This document shows positions 32,516 to 37,459 of a stretch of 37,459 bases of DNA, piece after piece (within the stretch, counting starts at the first letter, position 1; each line of letters starts with the position of its first letter). The position numbers and the translations under genes were made by a program. A model generated the notes under the pieces. That model was not told the DNA's origin. It worked only from the letters and a program-made list of their open reading frames with translations, and did no database searches. The stretch comes from an uncultured Blautia sp. (GTDB taxonomy: Bacteria; Bacillota; Clostridia; Lachnospirales; Lachnospiraceae). The stretch spans positions 1 through 37,459 of the forward strand of contig CALCDJ010000031.1 of assembly GCA_937900135.1 (NCBI GenBank), given 5' to 3'.

Positions 32516-32660
32516 TATTCGCGAATATGATACAAAATATTTTTTCCAGGTCTTTATTCAGCATTGTAGTAAAAATTTTTTTATACTAAAATAACACTAT
32601 ACTAATTAGGATTATAGTGCATTTTTCAATGTACTACAACAATGTATTCATTCGAATGAA
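32516..32660. promoter_or_regulatory. Divergent control region with several palindromes
   Basis: Between the AraC gene and the transporter lie two perfect palindromes, TATTCGCGAATA (32516-32527, next to the AraC start) and TTCATTCGAATGAA (32647-32660, about 47 bp before the transporter start). There are also interleaved inverted repeats CACTATA/TATAGTG (32595-32601, 32613-32619) and TTGTAGT/ACTACAA (32564-32570, 32633-32639). These are candidate operators. No strong -35/-10 pair was seen on either strand. Confidence 0.5.
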
Positions 32661-32706
32661 AAAAAAGTCTGTAACAAATACGGGTGTAACTTAAATGGAG
32701 GGAATT

Positions 32707-34080
32707 ATGAACGAAAAGAAATATCTGAAATGGTATCAGAAGATTGCATACGGCGCTGGAGATCTCGCCTCAAACTGTAGTTATGGATTAGTATCCAGCT
32801 TCCTGTTGCTATACTTATCTGATACAATGGGAATGAATACAGGAATCATAGGAACATTAATGTTATTTTCTAAAATATTGGATGGAGTTACCGACGTCTT
32901 TTTCGGAAGAATGATTGATAAAACCAAAAGCAAATTGGGCAAAGCACGTCCATGGATGCTTTATGCTCAAATAGGCGTATCGCTCTGTTTATTATTATTG
33001 TTTTCTGTACCCAATATGGGACAGACTGCACAATACGTTTATTTCTTTGTCTTCTACACAAGCTTAAATGCAATATTTTATACTGCAAATGGAATTGCCT
33101 ATTCTACCTTATCCGCACTGATCACCAAAAATTCTACCGAACGAGTACAGTTAGGTTCCATCCGTTTTATGTTCGCAGTCGTAACAAACATTGTGATGGG
33201 ATTTGCTGTAACTAATGCGGTTTCTTATTTCGGCGGCGGAGCAAAAGGTTGGAGAATGGTTGCGCTGATCTGCGCCTTCATTGGTCTGGTGGTAAATACG
33301 ATCAGTTGTTTAGCAGTAAAAGAAGTTCCTGATGAAAATTACGAAGCTTTGCCACAGGATACCAAAAAACCAGATGATAAACTGAGCTTTTTTGATACCA
33401 TTAAAATTCTATTTGCCAACAAATATTATATTATGATCCTTGTATTATATATTGTGTACTATATTATGAGTGGCTTAACAACCGGCAGTGGAATTTACTT
33501 TACAACTTATGTATTAGGAGATGCCTCTTTATTGGGTTCTTTCTCCATGATGAAAATGTTCCCGGTCATTATCGCATTGGCATTTACTCCTGCGCTTGTA
33601 AAAAAGACGGGTAGTATGCAAAAAGTAAATTTCTGGGGTTATATGATCAGTACATTTTTAGGCGTATTTTTCATTTACTTCGCAATTAAAAGAAATGTAC
33701 CCATGCTTCTGCTGACTATGTTTGTAAAAGGTATTTTTGCGGGAACCCTTAGCGGAACCTTAAACGCTTTAATCGCTGAAATCAGTGGCTATACCTACCG
33801 AACAAAAAAGGTACATATGGATGGTACTATGTTTAGCTGTTCTTCTCTTGGAGTAAAAGTCGGAGGCGGTATTGGTACTGCAGCAGTCGGCTGGCTTTTA
33901 AATCTGGGAGGATATGTTGGTACAGCAACTGTACAGTCTCCAGGTGCAATCAATATGATTTTTCACATGTATATTACACTCCCGGTGATATTTGGTATTA
34001 TTATTACAATAATCTTAGGAATGTTAAACGTAGAAAAAGCAAATAAAGAGTGGGATAAAGAACATAATGCTGAAAAATAA
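32707..34080 (+). CDS. GPH family sugar:cation symporter
   Basis: This 457-residue membrane protein with about 12 helices belongs to the glycoside-pentoside-hexuronide (MelB/LacS-like) branch of the MFS. Marks are KIAYGAGDLASNCSYGLVSSFLLLYLSDTMG (N-terminal helix 1), KILDGVTDVFFGRMIDKTKSKLGKARPWMLY (the conserved loop of this family, with Asp and Arg residues for cation coupling), and a charged loop VPDENYEALPQDTKKPDDKLSFFDTIKIL in the middle. It takes up a glycoside with H+ or Na+. ATG 32707 is chosen because AATGGAGGG is placed before it. An ATG at 32695 lies within that ribosome site. It overlaps the GH2 gene by 14 bp. Confidence 0.9.
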   Translation: MNEKKYLKWYQKIAYGAGDLASNCSYGLVSSFLLLYLSDTMGMNTGIIGTLMLFSKILDGVTDVFFGRMIDKTKSKLGKARPWMLYAQIGVSLCLLLLFSVPNMGQTAQYVYFFVFYTSLNAIFYTANGIAYSTLSALITKNSTERVQLGSIRFMFAVVTNIVMGFAVTNAVSYFGGGAKGWRMVALICAFIGLVVNTISCLAVKEVPDENYEALPQDTKKPDDKLSFFDTIKILFANKYYIMILVLYIVYYIMSGLTTGSGIYFTTYVLGDASLLGSFSMMKMFPVIIALAFTPALVKKTGSMQKVNFWGYMISTFLGVFFIYFAIKRNVPMLLLTMFVKGIFAGTLSGTLNALIAEISGYTYRTKKVHMDGTMFSCSSLGVKVGGGIGTAAVGWLLNLGGYVGTATVQSPGAINMIFHMYITLPVIFGIIITIILGMLNVEKANKEWDKEHNAEK

Positions 34081-36547
34081 TTTTAATGAAAACTGGAAAT
34101 TTGTAAAAGGATGTATACCATCCTTATCCACATTAAACATGTATGGAAAGGAAGCAGAAACGCTCTCTCTTCCTCATGATGCTATGATTCACGAAACCCC
34201 TTGCGCCACAACAAGAAACGGTGGTGCGACCGGATTTTATCCGGGAGGGATCTATACTTATTTTAAAACCTTTACTGCCCCGAACGATTGGCAGGATAAA
34301 ACAATCCTCCTGGAATTTGAGGGTGTTTACGAAAAAGCAATGGTATATCTGAACGGCGCATTGATCAAGACAAACTCCTATGGCTATTCCAATTTCTATG
34401 TTTCTCTTGACCGGTATTTGAAATATGGAGAAGAAAATGAACTGAAAGTAATCGCAGACAACTCATCTGAACAAAACAGCAGATGGTATACCGGAAGTGG
34501 TATTTACAGAAATGTCAATCTATTTGTTGGTGAATTGATACAGATTCCTGTCAATGGTCTCCGTATTACTACTCTGGAAGCAGAAGAAGATTTTGCAATC
34601 GTCGAATTTGTAACAACTGTTTTGAATCAGACCAGGCGAAAAGAAAAACTTCACGTCCAAATTGAAATGTTAGACGAAGAAGGACGCCTCATAAAAGATA
34701 TGGTTCACTTAACCGCTTTCGGAAATTCTGAATATCAGGTTCGCCAGACACTTACTATTCCCAATCCCAGGTTATGGAGTTGTGATACCCCCCATTTATA
34801 TTCATGCAAAGTAAAAATTTCTGGCGAAGAAAAAACATGGGACACAAGCCATATGGAATTTGGTATCAGACGAATCACTCTGGATTCCATCCATGGACTT
34901 AGGCTCAATGGTAAACCAGTAAAATTACGTGGAACCTGTATCCATCATGACAATGGAATCCTTGGCGCTGCCACCTACAGGGAAGCCGAATACCGTAAAT
35001 GTAAATTGCTGAAACAAGCAGGATTTAATAGTGTACGAAGCGCTCACCATCCAGCAGCGAAAGATTTCCTTGATGCCTGTGATAGATATGGAATTTTAGT
35101 CATGGATGAATTGTGTGACATGTGGACCATTCACAAAAACGATCATGACTATGCGTTTTCATTTTTAGAAGAATGGAAAAACATTGCAGATAACATGGTA
35201 CAAAAAGATTATAATCATCCATGTGTAATCATGTATTCTATTGGCAACGAAATTCAGGAAGTGGGAACAGAACGTGGCGCAGAAATCAATCGTACAATCT
35301 GCAATTATCTAAAAGATAAGGATGGAACACGCTTCACAACCAATGGCATAAATGGTTTGAATGCAGCCGGAGCAAATATGTATCCAATCATGCAGGATCT
35401 GATGCCTCTGTTAAAAAAAGGAACTTCCACTGACAGAACCAACGACCAATCCGGCAGTAATGCGATCAATAGCTTCATGAAATTCATGGAAGGGGAAGTA
35501 GGAGATGCTTTTGCAACGCATCCACTTATGACCCAAGTCCTGCAGGAAAGTTGTGAGTCTATGGATATCATTGGATTAAATTACTTAACAGGAAGGCACT
35601 TATTAGATGCTAAACAGTATCCAAATAAATGTGTTTTGGGAACTGAAACTTTTCCAGCAGATATTGCAAGACTCTGGGATATTGTAATGAAATCGCCTCA
35701 GATATTAGGCGATTTTACATGGACCGGATACGATTATCTGGGGGAAGCAGGATGCGGTATTTTCTACTATGATGGAAAAAATAACTTTGGAAGCCACTTT
35801 CCAGATCGACTTGCATATATCGGAGATATTGATTTAACCGGTTACAGACGTCCTATCAGTTATTTGCGTGAAATTGTATATGGAATGCGAAAAGCCCCCT
35901 ACATTGCAGTAGAACGAGTAGACCATTTTGGCCTGACTCATTCCAAAACCCCCTGGATGTTAAAAGATAATATCGCTTCCTGGACATGGAACGGATATGA
36001 AGGAAAACCGGCAATGATAGATGTTTATTCAAATGCAGAAGAAGTTGAGTTATTCCTAAACGGAAACTCTCTTGGCCGAAAACCAGCCGGAAAAAATGTA
36101 GGATATATAAGTAGCTTTTCTTGTAAATACGAACCAGGAGAATTAGTCTCTGTCAGCTACCAGAATGGAAAAGAATGTGGTCGTCATAGTTTACAAACAG
36201 CAGGAAGTCCTGCCCACGTTAAAACAAAGATTTTTAAAGATTCCTTTATAAAGAGCGAAAAACGACTTATTTTTATTGAATTAAGCCTGGTAGACAAAAA
36301 TGGAATCGAAACACTGACGGATGACCGGGAAATATGCATAACCTCTGACAATGGCATTGAAATCCTGGCAATGGGAAATGCCAATCCGCAGGCAACTCTC
36401 TCTTACGATGAACATTGTTGGCCTACCTACCACGGAAGACTTCTACTCGCCGCCCGAATAACCAATCCTTCAGCAAACCCTGCCATAAACGTGTCATTGG
36501 ATCATAAAACAGAATCCATTGTTTTGAGTAATATATTTTCCAAGTGA
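34067..36547 (+). CDS. Glycoside hydrolase family 2, beta-galactosidase-like
   Basis: This 826-residue enzyme has the GH2 plan: sugar-binding jelly roll (1-160, NENWKFVKG, GFYPGGIYTYFKTF, GYSNFYVSL), an immunoglobulin-like domain (165-265), and the TIM barrel (about 270-570: GLRLNGKPVKLRGTCIHHDNGILGAA, FNSVRSAHHPAAKDFLDACDRYGILVMDE). The acid/base is Glu395 in SIGNEIQE and the nucleophile is Glu527 in VLGTETFP. C-terminal parts include a DUF4982-like domain (AMIDVYSNAEEVELFLNGNSLGRK). The beta-glucuronidase NxK motif is not seen. Substrate is probably a beta-galactoside or related glycoside. No signal peptide, so cytoplasmic. It starts inside the end of the transporter gene, which argues for coupled translation. 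Confidence 0.9.
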   Translation: MLKNNFNENWKFVKGCIPSLSTLNMYGKEAETLSLPHDAMIHETPCATTRNGGATGFYPGGIYTYFKTFTAPNDWQDKTILLEFEGVYEKAMVYLNGALIKTNSYGYSNFYVSLDRYLKYGEENELKVIADNSSEQNSRWYTGSGIYRNVNLFVGELIQIPVNGLRITTLEAEEDFAIVEFVTTVLNQTRRKEKLHVQIEMLDEEGRLIKDMVHLTAFGNSEYQVRQTLTIPNPRLWSCDTPHLYSCKVKISGEEKTWDTSHMEFGIRRITLDSIHGLRLNGKPVKLRGTCIHHDNGILGAATYREAEYRKCKLLKQAGFNSVRSAHHPAAKDFLDACDRYGILVMDELCDMWTIHKNDHDYAFSFLEEWKNIADNMVQKDYNHPCVIMYSIGNEIQEVGTERGAEINRTICNYLKDKDGTRFTTNGINGLNAAGANMYPIMQDLMPLLKKGTSTDRTNDQSGSNAINSFMKFMEGEVGDAFATHPLMTQVLQESCESMDIIGLNYLTGRHLLDAKQYPNKCVLGTETFPADIARLWDIVMKSPQILGDFTWTGYDYLGEAGCGIFYYDGKNNFGSHFPDRLAYIGDIDLTGYRRPISYLREIVYGMRKAPYIAVERVDHFGLTHSKTPWMLKDNIASWTWNGYEGKPAMIDVYSNAEEVELFLNGNSLGRKPAGKNVGYISSFSCKYEPGELVSVSYQNGKECGRHSLQTAGSPAHVKTKIFKDSFIKSEKRLIFIELSLVDKNGIETLTDDREICITSDNGIEILAMGNANPQATLSYDEHCWPTYHGRLLLAARITNPSANPAINVSLDHKTESIVLSNIFSK

Positions 36548-36558
36548 AAACATATATT

Positions 36559-36598
36559 ACAAAAAATCCCCGAAGATACAAACTTCGGGGATTTTTGC
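36559..36598. terminator. Terminator after the GH2 gene
   Basis: Stem AAATCCCCGAAG / CTTCGGGGATTTTT with a 7-nt loop, an A-run before it and a T-run after it. It can also stop the convergent ABC-like gene. Confidence 0.85.
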
Positions 36599-36710
36599 TG
36601 CATTGCTTATGAACAACTTCATCATTTTGCCTGTCGGCATTATAGCATATGCTTTTCACCCTTGCAATAACAAAATGCCTATATTCAAAGTTTTTTTATT
36701 TTTAATCCCA

Positions 36711-37364
36711 CTAGGATATAACATAATCGTCCGAATTCCTCTGCGTGTAAATAGAATAAACTCTTTTATGATGTATTTCTATAATCTCGTCAGCAAGATT
36801 TATTTTTTTCATATAGGTAGACGATAAAATCAATAATGTAATTTTATTTTTTCTTAACTTGTAAATTAAATCCGTAATAAATGCTCTGGTCTGGTAATCG
36901 CTTTCTACAAAGGGACTACATATTACAGCAAGCTTTGGATGAATAAAAATAATATGCTGATACAACAATTTATACAATTCTTCTTTTGTCAATTCTGATA
37001 AATATTTATGAAATACCACATCTCCTAATTCTTTTCGCGCTTCCATATATAATAATTTCTGTATATTTTTTCTTACAATTTTTTGTTTACTTTTTCTTTC
37101 TATTCCCATAGTCAAATTTTCCATATACGTCAGATCCATATATGGCATAGTTCTGTATGCATTTACAAGAACAAAAGAGATTCCATAAGGAAATAGTTCC
37201 TTTCTTGTATATTCATCTAGCAGTTTATCCTGAAAATATATAGATCCAGAGTATATTTCTTCCTTTTTCTGCAAAACAGACATGATATTTTCTTGAACTC
37301 GATGATTTGCAACCATCACAATACACTGACCTTCATATAGCTTAAATGTAAGTTTTTGCTTCAT
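36711..37364 (-). CDS. Degenerate ABC-ATPase-like protein
   Basis: This 217-residue protein follows the layout of an ABC ATPase domain but lacks its catalytic motifs. After the first strand (MKQKLTFKLYEGQCIVMVAN), where GxxGxGKS/T should be, it reads ANHRVQEN (19-26). The Q-loop region is GISFVLVNAYRTMPYMDLTYMENLTMGI, as in sugar (RbsA-like) transporters. The signature position reads LSELT (122-126), and Walker B is LAVICSPF (145-152) in place of LLLDEP. The switch histidine is SST. So it should not hydrolyse ATP. No membrane helix or signal peptide is seen. A GGGGGG site precedes the ATG and a TATAAT (37401-37406) is upstream. Similar, possibly regulatory proteins are not known to me. Confidence 0.6.
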   Translation of the reverse strand: MKQKLTFKLYEGQCIVMVANHRVQENIMSVLQKKEEIYSGSIYFQDKLLDEYTRKELFPYGISFVLVNAYRTMPYMDLTYMENLTMGIERKSKQKIVRKNIQKLLYMEARKELGDVVFHKYLSELTKEELYKLLYQHIIFIHPKLAVICSPFVESDYQTRAFITDLIYKLRKNKITLLILSSTYMKKINLADEIIEIHHKRVYSIYTQRNSDDYVIS

Positions 37365-37459
37365 AAGATAAACCCCCCTGTGATTTATATATTCAGTTAA
37401 ATTATAATTGTTTATGCTCTCTTAAATTGTCTGATTCTTGATTACACAAATTGTCCAAA
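37365..37459 (-). promoter_or_regulatory. Upstream region of the ABC-like gene
   Basis: Leftward, a TATAAT (37401-37406) and a GGGGGG ribosome site just before the ATG are visible. No clear -35. The window ends here. Confidence 0.4.

Noticed and set aside
34124..34132. Further perfect TTATCCACA DnaA box
   Set aside because: A single copy inside the GH2 coding region; likely chance.
34067..36547. Beta-glucuronidase assignment
   Set aside because: The family's NxK carboxylate-binding motif is not seen.

Overview
This window reads as chromosome of a spore-forming anaerobic Firmicute, most likely Lachnospiraceae (Blautia / Ruminococcus gnavus-like). The basis is the protein families (DUF5711, DUF6128-type, the split transketolase, the GlgC/GlgD pair, the class III PFK), the sporulation genes (yyaC, spoVG), the long SRP RNA with Alu-type extension, and the AGGAGG-type ribosome binding sites. 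The species assignment is an inference from sequence reading only.

Layout. 1-250: two leftward promoters and a leader that look like the upstream end of an rRNA operon lying off the left edge. 254-3638: leftward envelope genes (a membrane-anchored LysM protein, DUF5711, CvpA-like). 3805-4353: spore protein YyaC. 4424-8228: leftward carbon genes (a LacI-type regulator, transaldolase-like aldolase, split transketolase). 8266-12009: leftward recR, ybaB, dnaX and 6-phosphofructokinase. 12179-12440: rightward SRP RNA, whose terminator lies in the 3' end of the convergent tadA. 13095-14885: a radical SAM activase overlapping a DUF6128-type protein. 15002-15715: an orphan PduB-like microcompartment shell protein. 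15870-15943: tRNA-Pro(CGG). 16229-18482: a small Nif11-like protein, a coiled-coil/3D-domain wall protein, and spoVG. 18540-20932: glgC-glgD. 21296-26430: rightward murC, a 0.3 kb cluster of DnaA boxes, then dnaD-like, dnaI/dnaC-like and PRPP synthetase. 26537-31056: leftward asnS, yhaO-like, yhaN-like and a small membrane protein. 31127-37364: an AT-richer accessory segment with a truncated ORF, an AraC regulator, a GPH sugar transporter, a GH2 glycosidase and a degenerate ABC-ATPase-like protein.

How the genes work together. The recR-ybaB-dnaX-SRP RNA-tadA block, with yyaC and spoVG nearby, resembles the origin-proximal region of Bacillus, which suggests the window lies near the replication origin. 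The DnaA-box cluster just upstream of the helicase-loader genes dnaD and dnaI fits that setting. Central carbon genes (PFK, transketolase, transaldolase, GlgC/D) are interspersed. The AraC-GPH-GH2 cassette is a self-contained module for uptake and hydrolysis of a beta-linked glycoside.

The most interesting items are the DnaA-box cluster, a LysM protein whose N-terminal half resembles a metal-less MPN/JAMM domain, the orphan shell protein, the Nif11-like small protein with a Gly-Gly-Gly junction, the ABC-ATPase-like protein with every nucleotide motif lost, and a perfect inverted repeat in front of spoVG. No CRISPR array, intact transposase or prophage was seen.
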